NCBI RefSeq assembly: GCF_900128505.1
Contig: NZ_LT669941.1
Location: forward strand, 2,792,859-2,856,858
Direction: 5' to 3'
Source: Parabacteroides timonensis
Lineage (GTDB): Bacteria; Bacteroidota; Bacteroidia; Bacteroidales; Tannerellaceae
Length of the DNA stretch: 64,000 nucleotides
Part shown: positions 7,135 to 16,113 of the stretch, one piece after another
Layout: each line of letters opens with the position of its first letter
Position numbering within the stretch: the first letter of the stretch is position 1
Position numbers and translations under genes: made by a program
Notes under the pieces: generated by a model
What the model saw: only the letters and a program-made list of their open reading frames with translations
Told to the model about the DNA's origin: nothing
Databases searched by the model: none

Positions 7135-7878
7135 CTAATCTTCTTTTCGCAACAGGATACTATCGAGTATGGAGTTGACAGTACCAGCTTTCTTTACTAC
7201 CATCAAATGATCTCCTCCCTCAACAGGAAACACATTTTCCAACCGGTCATAAGGAAATATCTGATCAGCCGTACCATGAATATGATACAGGTGCTCACTC
7301 TTATTGTCTGGTATCCAATCGGTAATCTGTTCAAGAGCCCATTTTATATAGACAGGATCTGTTACAGTCATATATTCTGCCAGATCTGAATTGGAGGCGT
7401 TATAAACCAATCGGTTGAAAGCATTTGTTATAAAATCGGTGGAAGAAAAGAGTCGCTTAGGCATAAATTCCATCAGGTTTACTTTCCTAACTGCCTGAAA
7501 GAGGATAGGGATTTCCTTTTTACTTTTAAAGGAAGAAATGATAACACATTTCGAAGGTTTCAGGAAAAGAGTCATCTCCTGCATAATCACTGCTCCGAAA
7601 GAATAACCTATCAGGACAAAAGGAGAAGTCGCATCTATAGCTTTCGCCATTGTACGGGCATATTCTGATAGTGTTTCATCAGGTCTGGGGATATACCACT
7701 CGATATATACTTTATTAAATCCTTTAGGAAGACGCAATTTATCGAAAACCTTGCAATTATAGCACATCCCGGAAATAAAATAGACATTGATATCCTTTAC
7801 CTCCTTTTTCGAAAACCAATTTATCAATAATGATAAACGCTTCCATATCCCGGGTGATGACGCTTTATTTTCTTCCAT
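7135..7878 (-). CDS. Alpha/beta hydrolase
   Basis: A 247-residue cytosolic hydrolase fold. The nucleophile elbow GYSFG places the serine at 93; D205 in HGTADQIFP and H224 in EGGDHLMV complete a credible catalytic triad. No signal peptide is present. The substrate cannot be told from sequence; the fold covers esterases, thioesterases and lipases. It lies 76 bp downstream of an AraC-type regulator on the same strand, which may control it. Confidence 0.8.
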   Translation of the reverse strand: MEENKASSPGIWKRLSLLINWFSKKEVKDINVYFISGMCYNCKVFDKLRLPKGFNKVYIEWYIPRPDETLSEYARTMAKAIDATSPFVLIGYSFGAVIMQEMTLFLKPSKCVIISSFKSKKEIPILFQAVRKVNLMEFMPKRLFSSTDFITNAFNRLVYNASNSDLAEYMTVTDPVYIKWALEQITDWIPDNKSEHLYHIHGTADQIFPYDRLENVFPVEGGDHLMVVKKAGTVNSILDSILLRKED

Positions 7879-7953
7879 ATAGTCTTTACTCTTTATATAA
7901 GCATAAAGATAACTATTTTGTTCAAAAACTCATATTTCCAGCCAATAAAATTA

Positions 7954-8808
7954 TTATTCCGATTTTAACTGACGTAGAAGTTCGGAGGGAGTACAACCAA
8001 ACTGTTGCTTACAAAAACGAGTAAAATGGGTAGCCGAATTGAACTTGTAGAGCCTCATTATATCGCTCAAAGTATTCCCCGGCTCAGCCAGTTTGAAACG
8101 GACATGCTTTGCTTTCTGTTTCAAGATCCACTGGTGGGGAGACAAACCAAACTCTTCCCGAAACTTATTATTGAAATTCGTACGTCCCATCCCTGCTATC
8201 TTTGCCAGATCATCCACATGATCTACCTTCAGATAATTTTCCAGTATTAGCGAACGGAAATCCAGTGACTTCCCGACAATCGGATGGAACAAATAAGCCA
8301 ACTCTTCTTTCTTATAAAAACCACGAAGCAGCAAAAACAGTTCCAGTGACTTTATCTCATGCAGATGTTTGCAATTCATTTGACACTCCATGTATTCGAT
8401 CAGCGTATTCAGAAAAGACATCAAGGGAGGATAGATCACAATAGGTTCAAAATCATACTGTATCTTACTACATAGGGGAGCCAGGGATTGAAGTTCCATT
8501 TTATTACAAGCCCCAGGAAAACGGTCAAATGTAAATATAACAACATTCGATGCAGACAATATCCTACATGAAAAATCAGCGGATTTAGGTATCAGAATAA
8601 ACTCTCCTGATCTGATTATCTTATTTCTCTGTTCATTACAACAAATGACCGCTTCTCCTTCCAGAAAAAAAATCAAATGATGATAATCCCTATCTTGTTC
8701 TCTCAGATCGTTTTCCTCATTTAATATCCGATGCTTAAACCCGACTAAAATATTCGAAGAATATTCCCTGCAAGATACATGCTCTTCCAAATAAAGCAAT
8801 TTTTTCAT
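7954..8808 (-). CDS. AraC family transcriptional regulator
   Basis: A C-terminal double helix-turn-helix covers the last 100 residues: DLAKIAGMGRTNFNNKF and then FNSATHFTRFCKQQFGCTP, the two recognition-helix segments of the AraC family. The N-terminal part is cupin-like (HHLIFFLEGEAVICCNEQ) and probably senses a ligand. The ATG at 8808 (MKKLLYLEEH) is preferred because AGGGGG lies about 5 bp before it, while a longer in-frame start at 8874 is possible. A TACTTTTG -7 box lies at 8930-8937. The alpha/beta hydrolase gene follows. Confidence 0.88.
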   Translation of the reverse strand: MKKLLYLEEHVSCREYSSNILVGFKHRILNEENDLREQDRDYHHLIFFLEGEAVICCNEQRNKIIRSGEFILIPKSADFSCRILSASNVVIFTFDRFPGACNKMELQSLAPLCSKIQYDFEPIVIYPPLMSFLNTLIEYMECQMNCKHLHEIKSLELFLLLRGFYKKEELAYLFHPIVGKSLDFRSLILENYLKVDHVDDLAKIAGMGRTNFNNKFREEFGLSPHQWILKQKAKHVRFKLAEPGNTLSDIMRLYKFNSATHFTRFCKQQFGCTPSELLRQLKSE

Positions 8809-9076
8809 TACACCCCCTATTTTAAAAATTCTAACATTAGTGTTTTTCTCATGCATATCCATCGAGGATAGCATTAACGGCCGGGTCTTCCATTTACAGT
8901 ATAAAAGGCATTATATTCATTACATGAAACAAAAGTATAATCTTTTACACTATAAACGACACACATTTTCGCCGTTAATGTTTACATATCCACCAGCCTA
9001 ATACAGCCTAATAAATTATTGACTTGCATTAAACTTAATTAGTAATTTAAGAGGTATGTATCCAAATGATTTTTAA
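8809..9076. other. Intergenic region upstream of AraC gene
   Basis: It contains a minus-strand TACTTTTG -7 element at 8930-8937 that likely serves the AraC gene. Nothing else was recognised; the remainder is AT-rich. Confidence 0.5.
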
Positions 9077-9118
9077 CAAAAAAGATGCAGCTTTTACGCA
9101 TTCTGAAAAAGCTGCATC
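9077..9118 (-). terminator. Terminator after fumC
   Basis: On the minus strand a 12-bp stem (GATGCAGCTTTT with its complement) and a 10-nt loop are followed by six T residues, 38 bp after the fumC stop. Confidence 0.82.
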
Positions 9119-9155
9119 CCGTAAACTATCTGTCTGAATTTTATCTTTATTCGAG

Positions 9156-10553
9156 TTAAATCTTACCGACCATTTTTGACGGATCTACCCAGGCATCAAA
9201 GTCTTCTGCAGTTATATGACCTGATTCGACAGCTGCTTGCTTCAACGTTTTATTTTCCCTGAATGCTTTCTGTGCAATAGCAGCCGCCTTATAATAACCG
9301 ATCTTTGGATTTAGAGCCGTAACCAGCATAAGCGAATCATCCAGATGTTTCTTTATATTCTCTTTCACAGCCTCGATACCGATAGCACAATTATCATTAA
9401 AGCTCCTGCAACCATCACCAATCAGGCGAGCACTATGAAGGAAGTTATAAATAATCATCGGTTTAAAAACGTTCAGCTCGAACTGCCCATTCGCTCCACC
9501 TACCGAAATAGCCACATCATTTCCCATCACCTGTGCGGCTATCATCGTCAATGCCTCACTTTGAGTTGGGTTTACTTTCCCCGGCATGATGGAAGAACCT
9601 GGCTCATTCTCCGGAAGATGGATCTCACCTATCCCGGCACGAGGACCGGAACCAAGCATACGGATATCGTTTGCAATCTTCATCAAACTGACGGCAATAC
9701 CTTTCAGTGCCCCATGAGTAGACACAATTGCATCGTGAGTGGCTAATGCTTCAAATTTATTCGGAGCGGTAACAAACGGTAACCCGGTCAGTTGGGCTAT
9801 TTTACGGGCAACATTCTCTCCAAAATTATCAGGTGTATTGATGCCCGTACCGACCGCGGTACCGCCTAATGCCAGTTCTGCCAAATGCGGCAAAGTACCT
9901 TTCAAGGCATGAATGCCATATTCCAATTGAGCAGCGTAACCACTAAATTCCTGTCCAAGTGTCAACGGTGTGGCATCCATAAAATGGGTACGTCCTATTT
10001 TTACGATCGGCATGAACTCACGACTTTTCATTATCAAAGTCTTATGCAGCATTTCAAGAGCCGGGATCGTATTTTCCCTAAGCATTTTATATGCTGCAAT
10101 ATGCATCGCCGAAGGGAAAGTATCGTTCGACGACTGCGATTTATTCACATCATCGTTAGGCGACAATATCTTTACCTCATCCGTCAATTTTCCTCCATTC
10201 AACACATGCCCACGATAGGCAATCACTTCATTTACATTCATATTAGTTTGTGTTCCGCTACCGGTTTGCCAAACGACCAGAGGGAAGGAACCCTCCAGTT
10301 TTCCATCCAGTATCTCATCACAGACACGCACTATCAAGTCACATTTTTCCGGAGATAAAACACCGGCATCTTTATTTGCCAGGGCCGCTCCCATTTTCAG
10401 ATAAGCAAATGCCTGGATAATTTCTTTCGGCATCCGGTTTATATCCTGTGCAATCCTGAAGTTTTCAACACTACGTTGGGTCTGCGCGCCATAATAGGCA
10501 TCGATGGGTACTTTTATGTTTCCCATCGTATCTTTTTCTATACGACATTCCAT
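9156..10553 (-). CDS. fumC: Class II fumarate hydratase
   Basis: A 465-residue iron-independent fumarase that interconverts fumarate and malate. Diagnostic motifs are GSGTQTNMNVNEV (98-110), GRTHFMDATPLTLGQEF (187-203) with the catalytic His, and the mobile loop GSSIMPGKVNPTQ (319-331) with the catalytic Ser. The length is normal. The gene lies 52 bp downstream of the MATE exporter gene with no promoter-like box between them, so it may be read from the same transcript. Confidence 0.96.
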   Translation of the reverse strand: MECRIEKDTMGNIKVPIDAYYGAQTQRSVENFRIAQDINRMPKEIIQAFAYLKMGAALANKDAGVLSPEKCDLIVRVCDEILDGKLEGSFPLVVWQTGSGTQTNMNVNEVIAYRGHVLNGGKLTDEVKILSPNDDVNKSQSSNDTFPSAMHIAAYKMLRENTIPALEMLHKTLIMKSREFMPIVKIGRTHFMDATPLTLGQEFSGYAAQLEYGIHALKGTLPHLAELALGGTAVGTGINTPDNFGENVARKIAQLTGLPFVTAPNKFEALATHDAIVSTHGALKGIAVSLMKIANDIRMLGSGPRAGIGEIHLPENEPGSSIMPGKVNPTQSEALTMIAAQVMGNDVAISVGGANGQFELNVFKPMIIYNFLHSARLIGDGCRSFNDNCAIGIEAVKENIKKHLDDSLMLVTALNPKIGYYKAAAIAQKAFRENKTLKQAAVESGHITAEDFDAWVDPSKMVGKI

Positions 10554-10605
10554 AAATCTTTTTCTTTAATATCTTTTTTATAAAACCGTACAGATAATGA
10601 AATGT

Positions 10606-11931
10606 TTATACCTCTGGAGCATATATTTTGAAGTAACGAACCTTCATATAGCCATAAGTAAGGACGAAAAGCACGAAAACATATAAAAGCTCGGCCGTCC
10701 AGTAAACCATCAGCGGGACATCAAACTGTACCAATACCAAAAACAGATAGGCCAGATAAATCAGGATCGTAATCAGTTCAAAAACAAAAGCAGTCCGTGT
10801 CCGGCCCGTTCCCGTTACAGCATTACAATAGATATGTGCCGGAACTGACAGGAAATAATTGGAGAGCATTACAACAAAAGGCCAGAATGCATTCCGGATC
10901 AACTCTTGATTTTTAGTATAAATACCTAATACCTCATCCGAAAAAAGGAAGGTAAATACAAGCAACGGGATTCCCAGCATGTAGCTCAAACCCATCATCT
11001 TCCGGCATAAAGGCATGATATTACGATATTCCCCGGCACCAATCAGATTGCTGACCAAAGATCCTGTTGTCGTTGAAAAGGAACAGACTATTACAAAAAA
11101 TACAGTAGAGATACTACGGACTATATTTGCAATGGCTAGCTGCTCCTCTCCCAAATGTTCAATCACCACAAAAAACAAGAACCAGGGAGCCACGGCCGTA
11201 AAAGAATACATCATGCTCCATACCGAAAGCTTAAATAGCCGAAGTTGCAATTGCCAATCGTATACAGGCCGTAGTCCATAATAACGCTTGTCTATTTTGC
11301 GGCAAACATATACCACTAAAACGATCAGAAAAGAAAGTTCCGAAATGGTGGAAGCCAATGCGGCTCCGGATATTCCCAGCCGTGGAAACCCAAAATTTCC
11401 GAATATCAACAGATAATTCAATACAATATTAGTAATTACCATTACAACCGCTCCCGTTGTCAGTATCCGTGTCTTTGTTATTCCAACAAAGAAAGCACGA
11501 AAAGCCAAAGCCGGGAAAGTGAACAACAGACCGAACGTACGCCAGTCCAGATATTTTATAACAGCCGCATACACCTCTTCCGATGTGATCAGTTTAGATA
11601 ACAAGATCGGAGAAAATAACCAGGACATTATAAACATAGATCCCGCCAATACAATAAGAAAGGACAGTCCCTGATAGAATACTTTCCCCGTCTCATTATA
11701 ATATCCTTCTCCGTTACGACGGCCAACCATCACTTGCAATCCCAGACTGAAACCAAATCCCAGCATATAGATAGCCAGATAATACATACCAGCCAATGCG
11801 GCAGCCCCCAACTCAACCTCTCCATAGTGTCCCAGAAAGATAGCGTCTGTAATATTAATCAATTGTTCTATAAGAATGCTCATCATCACAGGAAAGTTGA
11901 TGAGCCATATTTGTTTGTATGTGAAATTCAT
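10606..11931 (-). CDS. MATE family efflux transporter
   Basis: A 441-residue polytopic inner-membrane protein with about 12 hydrophobic helices in two similar halves, as in the MATE multidrug/toxin exporters. The N-terminal INFPVMMSILIEQLINITDA and the internal GAALAS segment are typical. Exporters of this group are driven by Na+ or H+; the substrate is not predictable here. A minus-strand TACATTTG at 12141-12148 would give an unusually long leader of about 200 nt containing a short hairpin. Confidence 0.88.
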   Translation of the reverse strand: MNFTYKQIWLINFPVMMSILIEQLINITDAIFLGHYGEVELGAAALAGMYYLAIYMLGFGFSLGLQVMVGRRNGEGYYNETGKVFYQGLSFLIVLAGSMFIMSWLFSPILLSKLITSEEVYAAVIKYLDWRTFGLLFTFPALAFRAFFVGITKTRILTTGAVVMVITNIVLNYLLIFGNFGFPRLGISGAALASTISELSFLIVLVVYVCRKIDKRYYGLRPVYDWQLQLRLFKLSVWSMMYSFTAVAPWFLFFVVIEHLGEEQLAIANIVRSISTVFFVIVCSFSTTTGSLVSNLIGAGEYRNIMPLCRKMMGLSYMLGIPLLVFTFLFSDEVLGIYTKNQELIRNAFWPFVVMLSNYFLSVPAHIYCNAVTGTGRTRTAFVFELITILIYLAYLFLVLVQFDVPLMVYWTAELLYVFVLFVLTYGYMKVRYFKIYAPEV

Positions 11932-12195
11932 AATTCAACTTAGTATATATGCGTCACTATACATTCTTTTCAGAAGAATGCATCACGACAATTAATTATA
12001 AAATAAGATTTGTACCCTGTATAATAAGAGGGATAGCGAATTGTAGACAAAGAGGATCTTTGTCTTATGTCAAAGGAAACTACGCTATATACAGAGTTGA
12101 CACTTCATAAGTTGAATAATCGGATTATTTGTAACAGTTGCAAATGTAAACGTTTTTCCTGATTATGACTACTAAAACGGCAGAAAAGAGAATTA
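11932..12195. promoter_or_regulatory. Probable long 5' leader of MATE gene
   Basis: No ORF is present. A -7 box TACATTTG sits on the minus strand at 12141-12148, and a perfect 9-bp inverted repeat (AGACAAAGA at 12045-12053, TCTTTGTCT at 12057-12065, 3-nt loop) lies inside the implied leader. It could be an operator or RNA hairpin controlling the exporter. Confidence 0.4.
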
Positions 12196-12224
12196 TAAAA
12201 AGGACGACACTCCTGCCGTCCTTT
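12196..12224 (-). terminator. Terminator after VOC gene
   Basis: On the minus strand AAGGACG pairs with CGTCCTT across a 10-nt loop, followed by TTTTTAT, 24 bp after the stop. Confidence 0.75.
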
Positions 12225-12247
12225 CCGTTCAATCACAAATGACCTTC

Positions 12248-12616
12248 TTATCTGTCGGAATACAGTCCAATCGTATTCCCTTCACTATCGGAAAACATAG
12301 CAAAATATCCACGACAGTCAGCTTCGATCTTTGTCTTTTCCCTAAGAACCTTTCCCCCGTTGGATTTGACCAGAGAGAGTGTAGCTTCCATATCGTCTAC
12401 ATGCAAATGGATAAGTACACCGTTCTTTGACGGGAGAAAATCGGTAGCCCATGATATGGCACCCGGAGCCAAACCGTCTTCATCAGGGAAGAAAGCCATC
12501 TTTTCGGCGTCGCACTCCATCACATCCAACTTCAGGCTCAACACTGTTTCGTAAAACTTCACGGCCCTTACGAAATCAGAGGCCGGAATCTCGAAGAAAG
12601 AAATTAACTTTTTCAT
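12248..12616 (-). CDS. VOC (glyoxalase/bleomycin-resistance fold) protein
   Basis: A 122-residue vicinal-oxygen-chelate domain protein: beta-alpha-beta-beta-beta modules FFEIPASDFVRAVKFYE and GVLIHLHVDDMEATL, ending with FSDSEGNTIGLYS. Members include glyoxalase-like isomerases, dioxygenases and antibiotic-binding proteins; the substrate is unknown. The start at 12616 (MKKLISFFE) is chosen because it begins the fold and a TATCTTTG promoter box at 12658-12665 lies just upstream, which excludes the longer frame. Confidence 0.85.
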   Translation of the reverse strand: MKKLISFFEIPASDFVRAVKFYETVLSLKLDVMECDAEKMAFFPDEDGLAPGAISWATDFLPSKNGVLIHLHVDDMEATLSLVKSNGGKVLREKTKIEADCRGYFAMFSDSEGNTIGLYSDR

Positions 12617-12702
12617 GTTCGCTTTTTTAGATAAACAGTTTCTGTCTTTTGACAATGCAAAGATAGAGTATGCCAAAAGCCGAGACTTGGAAAAAAAGGA
12701 CA

Positions 12703-13524
12703 TTAGCCGTTCTCCCGTGAGAAATAATCGGAATAGGGAGCACAAACGCCCAGATACTCTTTCGGGGTATATCCGGAGAAAATCTTAAATTCATTAATCA
12801 GATGCGGCTGGTCATAGAAGCCACATTCATAAGCCAGTTGGGAAAAACTTATATCCGGAGTAGATTGCAGTACATATAAAGCATGCTGGAAACGGACAAT
12901 CCGCAGGAACTCCTTCGGGCTAATCCCAATATGTCCGGTAAAAATACGTTGAAACTGTTTTGTACTCAGATAAACGGACGAGGCAAGATCAGAGATACGT
13001 ACTTCTCCTCCCCGCTGGTTGATCGTTCGAATGGCAGAAAGCATCCGCTCGAGATTATGTTCTTTCGGTGGATTGAGACGGGACAAAAGGAAATGTTCGA
13101 CCAGGCAGATACAATTCCTGTCGTCTGCTTCATATAATATACGGTCTTCCAGTTCCTTCAATTCGCGGTCGCCCAACTCACCAGCAGAAACTTTCTGGTT
13201 ACAAAACTCACTGACGGGTATCCGGAAGAATGCGCTAACCGAGTGCGTATGGAAAACAACGGCCAGTATCCTGATCGTTCCGGAAAAGCTCAGTTCGGAG
13301 TAACCGACATACTGCCCACATAAAACAGATTGGTTGTTTACACGGCGGCTGTCTTGTGAGGAAGACAATAATATAGGATTTCCCCGATAAAAAAGCATCT
13401 GCACATTCCCGGTCGGGATAATACACTCCGTGTTTTCTATAGGACTATCCGTCTCCAACAACCAGTAATGCTTGACATAAGGAGCAAGTGCCGGCGATGG
13501 TAACATTATCTGAAATGATTCCAT
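12703..13524 (-). CDS. AraC family regulator with DUF6597-type N-terminus
   Basis: A 273-residue regulator. The N-terminus (LPSPALAPYVKHYWLLE) matches the cupin-like DUF6597 domain, and the C-terminus carries the two helix-turn-helix units ISDLASSVYLSTKQFQRIF and QLAYECGFYDQPHLINEF, ending GYTPKEYL. A TATATTTG -7 box at 13530-13537 lies only 5 bp before the ATG, which would make the transcript almost leaderless. The adjoining VOC gene, with its own promoter, may be its target. Confidence 0.88.
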   Translation of the reverse strand: MESFQIMLPSPALAPYVKHYWLLETDSPIENTECIIPTGNVQMLFYRGNPILLSSSQDSRRVNNQSVLCGQYVGYSELSFSGTIRILAVVFHTHSVSAFFRIPVSEFCNQKVSAGELGDRELKELEDRILYEADDRNCICLVEHFLLSRLNPPKEHNLERMLSAIRTINQRGGEVRISDLASSVYLSTKQFQRIFTGHIGISPKEFLRIVRFQHALYVLQSTPDISFSQLAYECGFYDQPHLINEFKIFSGYTPKEYLGVCAPYSDYFSRENG

Positions 13525-13529
13525 GCCGG

Positions 13530-13537
13530 CAAATATA
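13530..13537 (-). promoter_or_regulatory. -7 element abutting AraC start codon
   Basis: The minus-strand TATATTTG is 5 bp from the ATG at 13522-13524. If used, transcription would begin at or within a few bases of the start codon. Confidence 0.45.
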
Positions 13538-13542
13538 CGAAT

Positions 13543-14400
13543 TTATTCAATCGGAATATGGATTTCAGTTACCAGCTCTTCCGGGGCTGTGTTGGCCGGA
13601 TTATTCAGATACTTTTCATATCCCGGCGCATCAAGAGGTTTGTATCCACCTTCGGGAATCAGATGCAGGTAGACCGTATCATATACTGATTTCAGATGTT
13701 CATACGAACCTTTATAGCGAAAGATAAGATATTTAGCTGCAGGTAATTGCTTTACTCCGACCTCCCCTTTCGGTTCGGCAGTCTTCGGCAAAACCAGGCA
13801 AACATAAGTACGCAGCTTATCGGGCTCCGTCACTTTGGGGTCGTCATGATAGATACAAATATGCTCGATCCCTTCCGAATACAGGTTCTGTTCTTTCACA
13901 AAGGCCCACAGTTTCTGCCAGGCTCCGCAAAAATCGAGGTTCATATAAGCTCCCGACAAACGGACATAGGCAATCTGGCGATCAGGATATTCTTTTACTT
14001 CTGTTTCTATATTTAAATCGTATCTTACTTCAACAGGTCTCATAATAATGTAATCTTTGTTTTTACGATAATCATTGGGTGAAATACCATAGAACTGCTT
14101 AAAAGCCTTCGACAGGGAAGACGGCACATCATAACCTACGCGCCAGGATATTTCCTGTACCGACATATCAGAGTAACGCAGTAACCGAGCTGCAGTCTCG
14201 ACCCTCATCCTGACAATAAAAGCACCGATATTCTCTCCCAGGAATGCTTTTACGATCCGGTGGAAATGCCAGGGCGAAAAACCTGACATCTCTGCCAGTA
14301 TATCCAGATCAATTGTTTCGCTCAAATGATTGTTGATATACTCTACGATGATATTCATTTTACGTTGATACTCTTCTGTTGTTGATGGTCTTTGTTGCAT
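13543..14400 (-). CDS. AraC-type regulator with GyrI-like effector domain
   Basis: About 285 residues with the Rob/SoxS-like order. The N-terminal DNA-binding domain spans roughly 10-110 (LDILAEMSGFSPWHFHRIV, then ISWRVGYDVPSSLSKAFKQF). The C-terminal domain, about 125-285, has GyrI/BmrR effector-binding features (VRLSGAYMN, GAWQKLWAFV, PAAKYLIFRYKGSYEHL). Such proteins bind hydrophobic drugs or metabolites and activate efflux genes. The ATG at 14400 is preferred over the TTG at 14421, which overlaps the TATCTTTG box at 14419-14426. Confidence 0.9.
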   Translation of the reverse strand: MQQRPSTTEEYQRKMNIIVEYINNHLSETIDLDILAEMSGFSPWHFHRIVKAFLGENIGAFIVRMRVETAARLLRYSDMSVQEISWRVGYDVPSSLSKAFKQFYGISPNDYRKNKDYIIMRPVEVRYDLNIETEVKEYPDRQIAYVRLSGAYMNLDFCGAWQKLWAFVKEQNLYSEGIEHICIYHDDPKVTEPDKLRTYVCLVLPKTAEPKGEVGVKQLPAAKYLIFRYKGSYEHLKSVYDTVYLHLIPEGGYKPLDAPGYEKYLNNPANTAPEELVTEIHIPIE

Positions 14401-14462
14401 GTCGTTTGTATTTCGATACAAAGATAAGGGCCGGAAAGGTTAGAGACTTGTCCTATCTTGCT

Positions 14463-14493
14463 AAAAAAGGGCGACCATCACTGGCCACCCTTT
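14463..14493 (-). terminator. Terminator after DUF4907 gene
   Basis: On the minus strand GGGTGGCCA pairs with TGGTCGCCC through two G-U pairs around a GTGA loop, followed by a T run. The pairing works only on the minus strand, matching the gene direction. Confidence 0.7.
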
Positions 14494-14522
14494 CGACGTT
14501 CACGTTGAATTATCGTTTGTTT

Positions 14523-14870
14523 CTAATCAGAGAGTGAATGTTGAATATCATCTTTCGTTATCGAAAAATCTTTGTTATTGGCAATCCGGTCCCTGACAAG
14601 CGATCCGATCTTACGGGCACTTGCCTCATCAGGGAAAGACATTAATGTATCAATTGCAGGAATGGTGGGTTGATCAATCAACACTTTCTCATTCATCAGG
14701 ATACGGTATCCCCAGCCATTCCCCAATCGATACGTTTGCAACTCCGGTTGCCGGCCGTCCGGAGACCCCTTTTCTCCGGAACAGATGTAAACAAATAGAA
14801 TAAATACCAGTAGTACGCATAGCCACCACAGGGCTTTTTTACCTTTAATAGTCATCATCATCGTATTCAT
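14523..14870 (-). CDS. DUF4907 family protein
   Basis: About 115 residues with an N-terminal membrane anchor or signal (ALWWLCVLLVFILFVYIC) and a small exported domain with YRLGNGWGYRILMNEKVLI, then DQPTIPAI, then DEASARKIGSLV, matching the DUF4907 pattern. The function is unknown. Four in-frame ATGs lie at 14853-14870; the more proximal starts overlap the end of the kelch gene (GATGATGATGAC coding for its terminal Asp run), so the two genes are translationally coupled. The length is usual for the family. Confidence 0.75.
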   Translation of the reverse strand: MNTMMMTIKGKKALWWLCVLLVFILFVYICSGEKGSPDGRQPELQTYRLGNGWGYRILMNEKVLIDQPTIPAIDTLMSFPDEASARKIGSLVRDRIANNKDFSITKDDIQHSLSD

Positions 14871-15849
14871 AAGGGTGAAGTTCCCAAATGTCATCAAAAT
14901 AATAGGTACTGCTACCACCGGTTGCCACGAAGCCTTTCTCACCGTTCGAAAAAGAAACCGTAGCGCTACGGGCCGATCCCTTAAACTTGGCGACATTTTC
15001 CCACAAATCGGTTGAAGGATAATATTTCCAGGTATCGGAGCGTACTCCCCCGCTCTCGCCGCAGGTCAGATAGACCGCCCCGTCGATTACAAAGGCTACG
15101 CCGTTGGTCCGTATTATACTATAATCGTCGTCATAGCTATCGTCGGATGTATTTGCTATATCGCGAAGTTGTGTCCATGACCCGTCAGAGGGGTTAAACC
15201 TCCAGAAGTCATCTACGTATTCAGCGTTATTCACCCCACAGCAAACATAAGCCATATTGTCGTACACAAAGCTGGTGGCACCCCGACGTTTGCTTCCGCC
15301 GATGCTGACTATCTGTGTCCAACTGTTAGCGTTAGGATCGAAAGAGTAAAAATCTTTCAGGTAATTACCATCATAACCAGAACCTAAATATCCTTTACCA
15401 CTAACCCCGAATGCAACAGCGTCATAGCGGGCCGAACCGGGGAAATCGGCTTTCTGCGTCCAGCTATTGGACGCTGGATCGTATTCCCAAAAATCATTCA
15501 GATAATTCTCGCCATCGTAACCTGTGCCCAAATAACCTTTCTGGTCGACAGTCATTGCTACAGCCGAGTTACGGGCGGTACCGGGAAAGTCGGCTTTCTG
15601 CGTCCATGTGTCTCGTTCCATATCGTATTCCCAAGTATCGGAGAGGCGTTTCTTTCCATTATACCCGCAAGCTAAATATCCTTTATTCCCAATGGTAAAT
15701 GAAGAAGCATAACTACGGGCAAGCCCATCGAAATCGGAGACACGATACCATTTACCTTGTAAATCATCGTCATCATCATCGCTGCAGGAGATCATCCCCA
15801 GAGGAAGCAGTGCTATCAGGAATAGAAATAATCTTTTTTGTGTCATCAT
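14845..15849 (-). CDS. Kelch-repeat surface lipoprotein
   Basis: A 334-residue lipoprotein with lipobox LPLGMISC (C22), immediately followed by S and six aspartates. An SDDDD-type signal after the cysteine is known in Bacteroides as the lipoprotein export signal for surface display. Six kelch blades follow, each with a GYLG-type strand and a W-Y/F-P-W motif (for example WEYDPASNSWTQKADFPGSAR), forming a beta-propeller for binding. The C-terminus is acidic (EYDDDDY). It is co-transcribed with the DUF4907 gene and divergent from the DUF4270 gene, so a cell-surface binding role is inferred. Confidence 0.87.
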   Translation of the reverse strand: MMTQKRLFLFLIALLPLGMISCSDDDDDDLQGKWYRVSDFDGLARSYASSFTIGNKGYLACGYNGKKRLSDTWEYDMERDTWTQKADFPGTARNSAVAMTVDQKGYLGTGYDGENYLNDFWEYDPASNSWTQKADFPGSARYDAVAFGVSGKGYLGSGYDGNYLKDFYSFDPNANSWTQIVSIGGSKRRGATSFVYDNMAYVCCGVNNAEYVDDFWRFNPSDGSWTQLRDIANTSDDSYDDDYSIIRTNGVAFVIDGAVYLTCGESGGVRSDTWKYYPSTDLWENVAKFKGSARSATVSFSNGEKGFVATGGSSTYYFDDIWELHPYEYDDDDY

Positions 15850-16107
15850 ATAGCGTGTTACTGTTTTACGAACACAAAAGAACAGGGCTTTTTGTTTACC
15901 GGCAAATTAAATCGGCAAACAGGTTATCTTGTTCGGTGAATGCCCGAAAAAAGAAGGTAAACCCTATTATCCCAGTCGGCAGACAGGCTGATCTGCCAAA
16001 TACCACTGTTAGTGGAGCAATATCGGGGTTTGACAGGTTATTCTTGCATAAGAATAGGCGATTGTGGTTCTTTGCCTGATCAACAGACTCTATTACTAAT
16101 ATATATA
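15850..16107. promoter_or_regulatory. Divergent intergenic region kelch / DUF4270
   Basis: This 258-bp gap must hold the promoters of both divergent units. Weak candidates only: TTCTTTTG toward the kelch gene and TTCTTTG toward DUF4270. A hairpin GGCAGA-TCTGCC lies near 15979-15998. No exact consensus was found. Confidence 0.35.
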
Positions 16108-16113
16108 ATGTAT

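Noticed and set aside
9345..10358. Plus-strand open frames across fumC
   Set aside because: They lie antisense to an intact, well-conserved fumarase gene and show no family motif.
14845..14870. Run of CAT/ATC triplets resembling a microsatellite
   Set aside because: It encodes the acidic C-terminus of the kelch protein on the minus strand and overlaps the start of the next gene.
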